From the NCBI GenBank assembly GCA_033032175.1, contig CM065318.1, forward strand, positions 6,014,001 through 6,078,000: DNA of 64,000 bases, read 5' to 3'. Made by a program: the position numbers and the translations under genes. This stretch comes from Saturnia japonica. Its lineage: Eukaryota; Arthropoda; Insecta; Lepidoptera; Saturniidae. Shown here in pieces: positions 21,630-32,533 of this stretch; the stretch's first letter is position 1, and each line of letters starts with the position of its first letter. Under the pieces are notes generated by a model, which searched no databases, was not told where the DNA came from, and saw nothing but the letters and a program-made list of their open reading frames with translations.

Positions 21630-24600
21630 GTATGTACACACGTCTTTATAATACTCTCATAATATTAAAAAATATTTATTATTATTATGAATTTATTAAT
21701 ACCACTAAATACATGACCATAAGGCCTCATTTTGTACTATTATATTTTTCTAAACTTCAAATGGCGTTCTAAGAAAACAATGGCCGACTCTAGAAGAGAA
21801 GAACTAGAAGAGACTAGAAGAACTCTCCAGGGACGTGTTTTGACAACTTAAAATTTATGATCCTCATATTCAAATTATGAAATATTTATATTATATAATA
21901 ATATCATATTCAATAATCAAATTACCTACATCACTCTAAACGCCCGTAATATTGCAAAATTTAGGGTCAAATAAAGCAAATCTGAACAAAACAATAAAAT
22001 TTAGTGTCAAAATAACAGCTTTTTACTAAATGTATATAAAAGTATATACGGTATTAATAACAAAAAAAAAAAACAATTTAATAAATTTTTGTCTGTCTGT
22101 CTGTTTGTTTTTGGTAATCTCCGAAACGATTGAACCGATTTTACGCGTCTTTCGTCTGCAAATAGCTGATGTTATTCTGAATAACTTAGCCTACGTTTTT
22201 TAAAGAATTATGGTTCCGCGCAAATATAAATCAATTCGGAAAAACGACGATTATGGGGCGCTTAAATGACTTACGCTGAGTAAACCATAAAAGTTATATC
22301 AAATTAATGCAGTAAGTACATAATTGCAGATCGTCATATATAAAGAAAGAAAATACATTTATTTGTTATACAAACAAACGAAAAGAAAAGAAAATTATAA
22401 AGAAAAAAAACAATACTTAATAATTAATGGAATACATGTGTATGTAGCAAATGGGCCTCGAGTCAGCATATATGCTAGAGGTGGTGAGTCCTCGAGCGCT
22501 GATTTTCACTCAATGCCCAGTGAGTTGTCTTGCGCTTTGTTTAAAATAAATAAATACTATGCATGAAGTGTTTTATATCTACTAGTATAAGTTAAATATA
22601 TAAAGTATAAACTAATAATAATAATAAAGGATATATGTCATCTTCTAAGGATCTCCCACAATAAGCATTTTTGTATTTAAGGGCCGATGATACCTCAGCT
22701 CGAATTACGCCTTTGCTGCGACTTCCCCGCGCTCACTCGTTCTATCTCGCTGGCACACTTACACTCCTGAAGTTATATAGTGTAGGATAAGATAAAGTTA
22801 TAGTAGCTGTCAGTAGTTGATTTCATAAAAGTAATCAATAAACCGAGGACCTGTGTAGGGTGTAGTTTAGTATTGTTGAAGTAGTAGTAGTCGGATCTAA
22901 GTCTGTGAGGTAGCGGAAATGGTAAAAAAAACATTTGAAGTTATATTTATTTCTGGCTTTTAGTAGAGGGTAAAGTTAAGAGCTGCAGATTTACGAGCCT
23001 CCTTGTTCTATACGACCAGTTTCAGTTTTATATAACTCTTACATTTAATGGATATTGATCTCAATAAGCCTCTACTGAATTATTGCGGAAACCCAATGAG
23101 ACCAAACAGTAATATTACAAATATTCACAATTGTACCTGCATTATTAAATTTTTTCGATTTGTCTGCCGTGATAACGCCGACCAGCTAGACATAAAAAAT
23201 AACGTAATTAGGTAAATGTAATACCAAATCCAGGACTATTGGTGCTTGAGGTCACTCCAGGTTAAAGCGATTTATAAATCACTTAAGTTCGCTCGCGAAA
23301 TAATTAAGTATTATCGAAATTAAAAAGTATATTTATTTCTCGCTTGTACAAGGTGTCCAGAAAGGGTATCGGGTATTTGTTTTCGCGCCATATTCGAAAC
23401 GGGGCGTCTAAAGGGTGCGGGGAGGGGTTCGTGGCGTCCGCCATTTTGTGGAGTTTTAGTCACGATGGAACAGTACTCGGGGACGCATCGCGCATTTTGC
23501 GTACGAGCGTATTATCGTAATGGTGATTCAATAGTGACTGCTCAACGTCTCTATCGTGCGGAATATCGTACACGCCACGCGCCAAGTGACGATAGCATTA
23601 GGAAATGGATCAGGATGTTCGAGAATACAGGTGCGACAGTTAAAATTCAAAACTCTGGTCGTCCTCGTTCAGTTCGCGATGAAGAAACAATTGAAGAAGT
23701 TGAGGCGTCGGTTCGTCAAAATCCGTCTTTATCCATCCGAAAGCGAAGCCAAGCGTTGAACATCAAAAAATCGTCTTTACATTCGATTTTAAAGAAATAC
23801 TTACATCCAAAAGCCTATAAAATTCAATTGGTTCAAGAATTGAAGGATACGGACTATGCTAATCGACTGAATTTTGCGAACGAAATGCTGCAGCGATTTA
23901 ACAACTTTAACAACATAGTGTTCAGTGACGAAGCAAATTTTCACCTGAATGGTCATGTTAATAAGCAGAATTGTCGGTACTGGGCAGTGGAGAATCCGAG
24001 ACGAAAGCATGAACGACCCCTGCATAGCCCAAAGGTCGTTGTTTGGGCCGCTATGTCTGCTAAAGGCATAATTGGTCCTTATTTTCATGAAGATCAACGA
24101 GGCCGAGCAATTAATGTGAATAGTGATCGTTATTGCGATATGTTGCGAAATTTTTTGGTCCCAGAGTTGTAGGAGTTTGCAGGTTTCAACTCAAGAACGT
24201 GGTTCCAGCAAGATGGGGCCACTTGCCATACCTCAAATGACTCAATGGATGTTGTTAACGAATTATTCCCTAATAAAGTCATTTCGCGAAGGGGTAACAT
24301 CAACTGGCCTCCCAGAAGCCCCGACCTTAGCCCGCTTGACTATTTTGCATGGGGATACCTTAAAAGTAAGGTTTATCAAAACAATCCGACGAATCTAACC
24401 CAGTTAAAGCAAAACATCAGGTCAGAAATGGCAGCAATATCGATAGCTATGTGTCAACGTGTTATCGCCAATCTTCGTTTCCGTTTAGAAGAGTGCCAGC
24501 AACGTAACGGTCATCATTTGGATAACATCATCTTTTCCAAATAATTCTCCAATTCATATGCTAATAATAAACAATAAACTTTTTTATTGCATACAAATAA

Positions 24601-27600
24601 TTTTTGTTTCATTGAACTTACAAATACCCGATACCCTTTCTGGACACCTTGTATAATTGGAATTAGGCGTGTTTTTTGCATTAATAATTTTATTTACATT
24701 GTTTTGCCGCGTCATGTTGCGTAATTGTGTGTTAAGCGCAAGCAATACATGCTCCTTACACGAAAGCCGAAACGAGAATGAGCTCGCCGAGGGTTAGGGG
24801 CAGGGTGGATGGCTTTAAAGTGTAATAGTTTAGTTAATTTCTTTATATAGCGACAATGATAGCTATTTTCAAAATTGAAAAAACAAACATAGTCTCTGCT
24901 TTATATTTCGTTCAGTTAGTATACAAAGTTTCATGAACATTAATGGGGTATATTTTTAATAGTAGTGGTTTAGTTTTCGGTTTGGAGGCAACTTTTTTTG
25001 AACCGAGAAAATTTTATGTAATCATGTTTTCGCCAAAAAATACTTAGCATCAATCCTCAACTTTAACATATATTTATTACAAAATGTTAGCTGCGTTATT
25101 ATTGATGCAACAGTAGATCAAGTTAAGCCATTTGAGGTATCATCGGCCCTTAAATATCCAGGACTAGGGGTAGCACGATTCGCGCGTGTATCCGATCGAG
25201 GGCATTCTATAGTCCATGCGAGCGTGGCCACGGGCGTAGCTAGTTTATTAATAAAAATAAAACCAAATAGATGAAAGAATCATGTTCACTCCGAAAGCTA
25301 CATTAGCTTTTGCGAGTGATGTTTTTACGTTAAAATAATAAAAAAAACACGTTGAACGCTCAAACGCGTCAGAAAACATTACGTGAATTATTATAATTTC
25401 TTTTTCATTTTTAATTTAGTGGATCAAGATGAGCGTCCCCAACCAGAACTGGTCCGTCCGCTACCTTGGGTTTTCTTTCTTTGTATGCTGATAATTCTTC
25501 GCGTAATGCGAGAAACGATATCTTTTGCTAACTTGATCATGGGGAAACCACCGTTGCGATCCGCTGACGTGGTGAGTCATAATTATACTTTTGAAAGTGG
25601 GTTAAGCACTTTATATTTTATCATTAATTCGCATAACACATAAAGCCATTAATGATATTTGATATTTAATGTACTTTTGATAATTGGATCAAAATTGGAT
25701 TGGAGGTGATAATTGGAAAACAAGATGGTATTATACTATGTATGCCAAAAAGTCTAAAAATGCATAATCAGATGCTTATCGCCGGCCGTAATCTTTCGAA
25801 ATATGGTTACCTAGTTTTAAACTATAAAACTAGAGAATAATTTTTATATTTCTAAAATATTCAATTTTTTTTATCTGTTGCCAAAACGGAAAAAATACTT
25901 CACATACTTATCTATATGACAGTAGTTATATAATTACGTCACGTAGTAAGAATATCGCTAATTATGGCTAAAATATTGTATATTTTAAACGATTTTTTTT
26001 TTGTTTATTGCATTATAATTTTAAACAAAAAATATAACTAACTTCATGATTTTATGGAGTTCTTTGTGTATCTTCGAAGTCGAAAATCACAATGCCAATG
26101 AAATTAAAATGGGACCATGCGTGAGGTTATCTCCTTTTCAACGAAAAAATAATCACATAGAAGTTTTTTGTGGCTGAACTTCCATAAAATTCATTCACAT
26201 TCGAAATTAGAACCTGCTCCTTTTTTTGAAATCGGTTAAAAACTAACATATAGAGATCTAGTTAAGGGGTAGTTAAAATTAAAACAACATGGCGGCTAGC
26301 AATTTCACGCGGAATTTGAAAATGCAAATTGAAAATTGGAATAAAAACTTTAGCAGTTTTTTTTTTCTTCATGAATAATATATGTATGTTGGCTAAGTTC
26401 GGGTCAGAGTCAATTAACATTGCCAAGTTCGTGTAGTTGCACCCAAATGACACCCAAAGAAATTTCACATCAAAAAATCTTCTACAACGAACAATAAAAT
26501 TAAAAATAGCATTTTTGTTAGGTGATATATATACAAAGCAAACGACGCTACTTAAGGACACTGAAGTACCAAGGTAACCGCATAATGCGTGCTCGCACCG
26601 GCAGCGCCCAACCTCGCGAGTCGTGGTACAGCAGCCTGCGCTCATTGTTCGAGTTCACGATGTGCTTCCGTCGTAATTCACTGAACTACGGCAACAATAA
26701 CACCACTAGCGTCTGTAACAATGAGGAAGTACTGGTTAGTTGCTAGTAACAATACTTTCTTATGTACTTTAGCTGTACCATTAATTTGTAGAACCGTCTA
26801 CAGAAACTTTGACATTCTATTACTCTAGTGTCACGAGCAGCGTCGCGTCGGGCGATTTTAAATTTTGAAGCGTCAAAATACGGTCTGGAAATTTTGTAAT
26901 TCGGTTATTGCATCTAGGGTGGGAAGAGGATATAATCAGTAGTCGGTTCAGTGAGATCACGCTTCGCTTACTGAAACTTCGAATCTCATGTACCTAGATA
27001 ATCTGGAAATTAATTTTAATTTCTCGTCCCATATTTTTTTTACAATGGTTCCATAATTTATGTTACTTAGATAAACTCATCCATAAAGTAGGACTAATTT
27101 TTATTACAGAGATAAATTCTTCCGTATTGATATTGAATTGTTAACAAATAATGCTTGCAGCATTAAGTAAATTCGCTAGAAACGTCGTGGCTCGTGACCC
27201 TCATATTAGTTTAAAAAAGTAGATATATTATTGTTTTTTTTTTTTCTATTTACGCCCTATAATAATGACTTTAAAGTTTCAATTGTTTAAAAACATTAAC
27301 ATCTGGTATATGTACGATATTGGCAAACGCATTATATTAGGTCCTTACATATGAAATTGGCGTTTTGTACGGGAGGAATATAAAGTCAATTTAAAAAAAA
27401 ACAATGTATGCACCGTTGTTATCTATGCACTTTTGCCATCTCATAGGTTGTTCATTGATCCCTTTCCTAGAAAAACAATGGGGGCGAGAATCAATAAACT
27501 CTTTGAAGGCGGTTTTGACTGTCGCATCGTAGTTGAATTTTTTTCCTTGTAAGAAGTTGTCCAAATTCCGGAAAAAAATGGTAATCTGTTGGAGTAAGGT

Positions 27601-30600
27601 CCGGGGAGTACGGTGGATGTCGCAGACAATCCTATTGTAGCTCATCTAACTTAGTGGTTGCTTGTTGTGCAGTGTGTGCTCTTGCGTTGTCGTGAAGCAG
27701 CAGTGGCCTAGAGCGATTGACCAATCTCGGTTGTTTAGCAGCTATTTCTTCCTTCATGGTTTGCAGTTGCTGACAATAGATAGCTGCCGTAATTGTTTGG
27801 CCAGATTTTAGAAAGCTGTAGTGAACGACACCGGCGCTAGTCCACCAAAAACTCACAAGTAACTTTTTCTGAGTCAATTTTCGTTTAGGGCAGGATTTTG
27901 CTGGGTCTCCAGGGTTCAGCGATTGTGACGAGCGCTTCCGATTATCGTACAGTATCCACTTTTCATCACAAGTAATGATTCGATTTAAAATCCCTTCATT
28001 ATTGTGTCGGTTGAGCAAAGTAACACAGCAGTCGACGCGTGTTTGCAAGTTTGATTCACTCAATTCATGTTTTTTTACTTTCCCGATTTGCTATAAGTGG
28101 ATTAATAAAGTTTTATCACTTACCCCGAAGCCTGCAGCTACCTCTGAAGTGCTTTGTGATGGATCCGCTTCCACAATAGCCTTTAATTCTTTATTTTCCA
28201 CTTTGGTCTCCGGCAGTCCACGGAGTTGGTTCTGAAGGTCGAAATTTCCAGAACGAAAACGTCGAAACCAAAAATGTACCGTACTTTCTTTTGCGACACC
28301 AACGCCGTACACATCATTAATCCTTCGAGCTGATTCTGCAGCACTGGTGCCACGGTAGAATTCGTACTTGTAAATATACCGATATTTCATGTTTTCCATT
28401 TTGTGGTAATAAGCGACGCCAAAAAAAAAAAATATGAGGAAAAAACAAATGAATGACTGTTTTCAAAACTCAAATGTACCAGCTAAATGAATTTGTAAAT
28501 TTGAATTTGGAATTCTTAACCAAAGGAGATATTTCAGATCAAAGTGGTCATTACGACAAAACGCTAATTTCATATGTAAGGACCTAATAGTAATTCCGTA
28601 AATAAAGGTGGTGAAACGCAGTAAATGCGGTCGTGAAGATATAAGTCCAGTTACTTCTGGCAGCGTCGAAAGTACAATGGAACGTCTTATAGAGAAAATG
28701 ATGGTCGACCTCAACGCTGATTCTGATGAAGATTCAGCTTATACTGTAAGTACTTGTGTTAGTAATTCATATACTTATGAATTGTAGTCAATAATGATGT
28801 AAAACATTTAAGTACCTTTTGTGGATTTAAATGTTTTTATTTTATTAATTTTAATTGTGTAAAGTATTTTTACAACGATCACACAAACTAATGTAAATGC
28901 TCTATTTCTACTACTATATGTACTTTGTAATTAGAAATTATGCAAAACGTTATCGAGTAATCTTAAGAAAACCTAAGGAAAACAGAACGTCAGATCTCTT
29001 GTTCTTTGATTCTATATTGTGAGTATCAGAACGTGAGTTCGAATCCCTGCAATGCGCTTTAGCTTTCGGTGAAGGAATACACCTTGATGAAATCATAGCA
29101 TGGTGGTTGGTTATTTTTTCAATGCCCACCTGGCTAACTACCACCCTCAAGTAGAAAATCTGTCGCCAAACACCTACAGGTTTGTTTTGGCAGTTGTTTT
29201 TGAGAACCAACCCTCCCACTAGGCTTAGCGTATTACCATATCAGGCCACATATAAAAAATATTGTTTACGATTCAACATTGATTTCAGCTGACTGAAGTC
29301 ACCAGTCTGAGGAGTGAAAAATCTGAACTTACGACAGAGTCGGATCAAGATACAGTTTTGCAAAACACTTCGTCACCGAAGAAAACTACTTCAGATACAC
29401 CTGATAAAAGTAATGATGAATTATACTTCGCGTCTCCTGGTAATGTTATCAGTTCGACACCGGAGAAGACGGAAAATACTGAACAGAAAAACGAAAATTT
29501 TGAATCGAAGAAAGACCATACTGAACCAAAGAAAGAAAATAATGAACTTAAGAAAGAAAATCCCGATCCAAAAAAGGGTACTTCTGAATCGATGAAAAAA
29601 GCAAACGAGATAACAATTGAAGATAAAAATGAAAATGCTCCTGTCGAATCGGTTACACTAACACTCGAACAGGCATCTTTAAATTTCATTCAGAACGAGA
29701 AATGCACGCAGAAAGTTCTACGAACACCTAAAAATGAAAAACTCGGTAGGAAATTAAAGATTTGGTCTGTTACAAAGAGAATTTTCGTTCACAAAAAAAA
29801 GTAGGATATGTTGCACGAATGTATTGACGATTGTTTTATTTTCAGCTAACGGTCGAACAGTTAAGAGTGTGTCCAGCAAAAAAAAAGGTACTTCACATTC
29901 ATGAATAGTTAACTGTTTTCTTCTATTTATATTATTTATTATTTCCATATTTTTTTTAATTTCTTCATCCAAATTTACACAAAAGTAAAATATCAAAAAA
30001 AAAAAAAACATATTTTGGAAAAGTAAATCAAACGATCTGTCGTTGATTTGCGTTAATAATATTTTTTTCCTATACGTTAATAACGTTTATTTTTATGAGT
30101 ACTGATTATAGTCATACAAGTTCATACGCGACCGTCCTATATTTCCGACAGGTGTTGACGGGGGCGAGGTACTACTGACAGTAACGGGGGCGGATAATGT
30201 AGCGGGGAAAGAAAACGCGTTCGACTGTGTGACGTAGGCGCGCAGTCACAGTACACTAAAGTAAATAGTATCACTTCTTCATACAAACGGCCGAAACAAA
30301 TTCTAGGTAAACTTAGAAATAGTCGCGAGTACGTAATTTATAACTAATGATGAAATATTATATTACCTACTAACTACAATTTAAAATTGTTTTTGATTTA
30401 TTAAACGTTAAGCAAAAAATATGTTTTATATAATCATGACAATTTAATATAGCATTGTCCAATACGTAAGTAAGTATATAACCTAAGAAACGGGTCAGAG
30501 GGTAGCCCTAGTGCGTGTGTATCTACCGAGAGGTTGCAGGTAATTATTTCAAGAACACTGACGAGACAACATACTGTTTACTTTAGTGTAGTGACGTAAT

Positions 30601-30790
30601 GACGTGTTATCTCGTCCCCGTCAACGTCTGTCGTCACTAGTTTAGTCGCGCACGAACTTGTACGACTATAGCATAAAGTGTTTCTTAGGAATTAAATAAA
30701 ACTGAACGTTCTATCACAGGCAGCCAAATGGAAAGGCGAGAACACAACGCGACCACAGCGAAGATACCGTCTGAAAACAAATCATTTTAA
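21482..30790 (+). CDS. Seven-exon gene of unknown function, predicted 406-aa membrane-associated protein
   Basis: Coding exons: 21482-21629, 25420-25571, 26522-26734, 28608-28745, 29289-29745, 29846-29887 and 30720-30790. All six introns are GT-AG and every junction keeps phase, which is strong evidence for a real gene. Residues 1-50 form a helical, Trp/Arg-containing segment (YRFGQTALRYLDKTLW). Residues ~64-90 hold a hydrophobic stretch (WVFFLCMLIILRVM) that could be one membrane span or a hairpin. Residues 101-171 are basic (QSKRRYLRTLKYQGNR), 172-217 end acidic, and 218-370 are a Lys/Glu-rich low-complexity tail. I do not recognise the family. If exon 5 reads through its donor, a different 18-residue end results (stop at 29802-29804). 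The ATG at 21482 is the first in frame after the acceptor at 21479; a non-coding first exon must lie upstream. The last exon is the weakest. Confidence 0.7.
21985..22680 (+). mobile_element. Helitron-like repeat family H, copy 1, 5' part (split)
   Basis: It matches 47229-47751 along CAAAATAACAGCTTTTTACTAAATG, the GTCTGTCTGTCTG tract, TCTCCGAAACG.TTG..CCGATTTT and GGGCGCTTAAATG.CTTACGCTGAG. It is cut at 22680 by a TTAA-flanked element and resumes at 25154. A second cut-up region at 22345-22560 has no match in the other copy. Confidence 0.75.
23349..24651 (+). mobile_element. Tc1/mariner-superfamily transposon, near-intact
   Basis: It is a 1303-bp element with perfect 32-bp terminal inverted repeats (start CAAGGTGTCCAGAAAGGG) at 23349-23380 and 24620-24651, flanked by TA on both sides (23347-23348, 24652-24653). 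It carries one transposase gene interrupted by a single stop. The perfect ends suggest recent arrival. Confidence 0.95.
23465..24544 (+). pseudogene. Mariner-type transposase, one nonsense codon
   Basis: It is a 359-residue frame broken only by TAG at 24170-24172 (codon 236), most simply from CAG. The N-terminus holds a helix-turn-helix that matches the insect DUF4817-type region by memory (GRPRSVRDEE linker at 66-74). Catalytic residues: D155 in VFSDEANFH, D250 in FQQDGATCH and D287 in SPDLSPLDY. The last two are separated by 36 residues, which is not the classical mariner 34. The C-terminus ends near LDNIIFSK. Two frames shadow it. Confidence 0.9.
25154..25245 (+). mobile_element. Helitron-like repeat family H, copy 1, 3' end
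   Basis: It continues the repeat after the nested insertion and ends GGCCACGGGCGTAGCTAGT, matching the GCCACGGGCACAGCTAGT end at 47735-47752. Confidence 0.7.
25420..25571 (+). CDS. Unknown gene, coding exon 2
   Basis: It starts after TTTTTAATTTAG and ends GTG|GTGAGT. It completes codon 50 and encodes residues 51-100, including the hydrophobic segment. Confidence 0.75.
26030..26241 (+). repeat. Dispersed repeat family C, copy 2
   Basis: It matches copy 1 along CTAACTTCATGATTTTATGGAG, TATCTTCGAAGTCGAAAATC, TGCCAATGAAATTAAAATGGGACC and a CTCCTTTTTTTGAAATCGG end. It lies in an intron of the unknown gene. Confidence 0.7.
26522..26734 (+). CDS. Unknown gene, coding exon 3
   Basis: Acceptor ATTTTTGTTAG, donor CTG|GTTAGT. 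It encodes 71 residues (101-171), basic at the start and Asn/Thr-rich at the end. Base composition is clearly more GC-rich than the flanking introns. Confidence 0.75.
27337..28587 (-). mobile_element. Mariner transposon, minus strand
   Basis: It is a 1251-bp element with ~30-bp terminal inverted repeats that begin TTAGGTCCTTACATATGAAA, imperfect at one position, and TA on both sides (27335-27336 and 28588-28589). It carries a decayed transposase on the minus strand and sits in intron 3 of the unknown gene, 20 bp from exon 4. Confidence 0.95.
27391..28399 (-). pseudogene. Mariner (DD34D) transposase, decayed
   Basis: The frame starts at ATG 28399 with a paired helix-turn-helix region (WFRRFRSGNFDLQNQ) and the linker. 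A TAG at 28091-28093 is followed in the same frame by a shortened linker. The catalytic core has IITCDEKWILYDN, LLLHDNARAHTA and, after a TAG at 27632-27634, YSPDLTPTDYHFF. A 1-nt shift near 27575 moves the C-terminal region to another frame (27391-27575). All three catalytic Asp residues are still present. Confidence 0.9.
28608..28745 (+). CDS. Unknown gene, coding exon 4
   Basis: It encodes 46 residues (172-217), ending acidic (NADSDEDSAYT), with donor ACT|GTAAGT. The acceptor (AATAAAG) has almost no pyrimidine tract, and a mariner ends only 20 bp upstream at 28587. Confidence 0.7.
28985..29256 (+). repeat. SINE-like repeat family B, copy 1
   Basis: It carries a box-B-like GAGTTCGAATCCCTGC, then GGTGAAGGAATACACCTTGATG, AATCATAGCATGGTGG and CTACCACCCTCAAGTAGAAAATCTG. 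A second copy is at 56952-57240, and fragments occur near 38684-38720 (reversed) and 40000-40040. Confidence 0.7.
29289..29745 (+). CDS. Unknown gene, coding exon 5
   Basis: Acceptor TTGATTTCAG, donor CTCG|GTAGGA. It encodes residues 218-369, with several short KK-E-N/E-PKK-type repeats at about 290-320. Confidence 0.7.
29846..29887 (+). CDS. Unknown gene, coding exon 6
   Basis: A 42-bp microexon after TTTTATTTTCAG, ending AAAAAAG|GTACTT. It encodes ANGRTVKSVSSKKK and is in phase with exons 5 and 7. Confidence 0.55.
30146..30633. mobile_element. 488-bp inverted-repeat element in the last intron
   Basis: The left end reads CGACAGGTGTTGACGGGGGC and the right end, reversed, CGACAGACGTTGACGGGGAC. 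A second inverted block, CACTAAAGTAAATAGTAT and ATACTGTTTACTTTAGTG, lies ~100 bp inside each end. It has no coding capacity, and a target duplication was not resolved. Confidence 0.6.
30720..30790 (+). CDS. Unknown gene, coding exon 7 with stop
   Basis: Acceptor GTTCTATCACAG, then 23 codons to TAA at 30788-30790. The phase agrees with exon 6, but the segment is short and an alternative last exon cannot be excluded. Confidence 0.45.
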
Positions 30791-30861
30791 ACTAAAAACG
30801 TAAATATAACTTTTTTTAGTTAATCTTCTTTTAGCGCGTTTAGTAGAGGATAAAATTGAGA

Positions 30862-31065
30862 ACTGCGCGCGCACCATGTGACGGTAGTGCGTCATGATGA
30901 AGTTAGCCATCTATGATACTAATTTAAATTCAATTTTACAAACTTTTTTATTGTGTTATAACAATTGAAAGGTGTACAAATTAAAATTAAAAGTCAGTAA
31001 AATGAATTCACATTATTATCATTGATGGCTAACTACATCATGTTGTTGGCACGCGGTGTAAAATA
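30862..31065. mobile_element. ~200-bp foldback element
   Basis: The inverted words CATGATGAAGTTAGCCATC (30893-30911) and GATGGCTAACTACATCATG (31023-31041) face each other, with CGCG-rich tips outside. It lies just after the stop of the unknown gene and might be in its 3' UTR. Confidence 0.5.
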
Positions 31066-31960
31066 TTCGCGGATATTTTTGTTTTATTACGCCAAACCGT
31101 GATTCCAAAGAAGTATAACTTCTTGCGTGCGGTACATGAAAGTGTGCACACTTTTTGGAATCCCGCTGAGTTACAACTTTTTATATAAACTTCTATTTTT
31201 CTTGGTTTTTTTTTCGTTTGTAAGCTTGATTACTGGATAATACAACGGCTGATGTCGGAACGCGACAAGCCTAAGCGCGTCACACGTGATGTATGGTGGT
31301 CGCTATCCTGTCGAACACAATTGTCATGTCCTCTATCTATCACCCAGCTAAAAGCAATTTTTATGTAGTAATCTCTTTCGTTTAATCCATACACCTATGG
31401 TCCTCCTACCTACACCTATATTGGTCGAAATTGCACAATTCCGCTCCGCTCCAGTTTTTTTTTAATTTTTAAATTTTGCTTTTTAACCTAACCAGTAGGC
31501 ACCTTAACCGTTATAGATACAAAAAACTTTCCGAGAAGACTGTCTTAATCTATTTAGACATTTTGAGCTGCATTTACGGTTTTTTGTGTGTACAGTCTGC
31601 AAGAAAATTTGCAATTTACACAAAAACTTTTCTTTATGCCAATCGATCCAGTTTCTTATAAGGATCAATAAACTCTATTGAACCAACTGAGGTTACAGTA
31701 ATAAAAATATAAATAGCCTGTCGTTCTCATATCCCGTACTTGCCTACAGCTTGTCAGATTGCTTGATTTCATGGTTACTGCTCCGTTCTTTAGTGTCGTA
31801 GTGTGAAGTTATATAGCCTACTACAACCTTTCTCAATAAATAGACTATTAAAGCCAAAAATAATTTTTCATGTCTGACTGGGATTTCTTGAGGTTAATAC
31901 GATCAAAGAAACAAAACCAAAAAAAATCTCGAGCTTTATAATATTAGCAATATTAGTATA
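31066..31960. other. No gene recognised
   Basis: An inverted pair (GATTCCAAAGAAG near 31101 and CTTTTTGGAATCC near 31151) was seen. No supported exon. Confidence 0.45.
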
Positions 31961-31962
31961 GA

Positions 31963-32400
31963 CTAGCTGCGACCCAGGCTGTGCTCGCGTGAACTGCAGA
32001 TTGCCCTCGATCTGGGCCACGCTCCCGGTTAAGACAAAAATGTTTATTGGGGGTGGTCATTAGAAGATAGACATATTATATTCTCGGTGACTTTTTTGTA
32101 TATCTTTTTAATATCTAAAATTATGTAGTAGTACATTAATTTGATATATCTCTGGTTTACTCAGCGTTAGATAATTAAGCGTCCGAATTGATTCACCATG
32201 ACCAGTTTATTATTATTATTTGTGCGGAACCCTAATTCTCTTTCTGAAATGAAAGTAGCTTTAGTTACTCCAGCTATCGAGCTATCTACCAGTGAAAGTC
32301 CCGTCAAAATCGGTCCAACCGACAGAGACAAATAAAAATGGGTGTTTTCTTATATGTACCGTATATATCTGTATACAGTACCCGTATACCGTAACAATTA
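31963..32400 (-). mobile_element. Helitron-like repeat family H, copy 3
   Basis: The plus strand begins CTAGCTGCGACCCAGGCTGTG, the reverse complement of the family's CAGCTAG end. Inside are GTTTACTCAGCGTTAG, ATCGGTCCAACCGACAGA and TATATGTACCGTATATAT, which match the reversed 47290-47560 sequence. Confidence 0.65.
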
Positions 32401-32533
32401 TACATAAATACATAACAAGATATTGTGTTAATCAATATTAATTCTTATTGTCTCTCACGCAGGTATGTCATCGATGCGAAATGAAGCTATTGTTGTTTGC
32501 GGTTGGTTGTAAAATATTTTATATGGGACAAAG

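Larger units (their letters stand above)
22681..25149. mobile_element. TTAA-flanked transposon with 17-bp inverted ends, carrying a nested mariner
   Basis: It begins GGGCCGATGATACCTCA and ends with the exact reverse complement. It is bracketed by TTAA at 22677-22680 and 25150-25153, and the host repeat reads continuously once it is removed. TTAA duplication is the mark of piggyBac and Kolobok elements. No transposase of either kind is present; without the nested mariner the element is about 1.17 kb, so it is non-autonomous. Confidence 0.85.
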
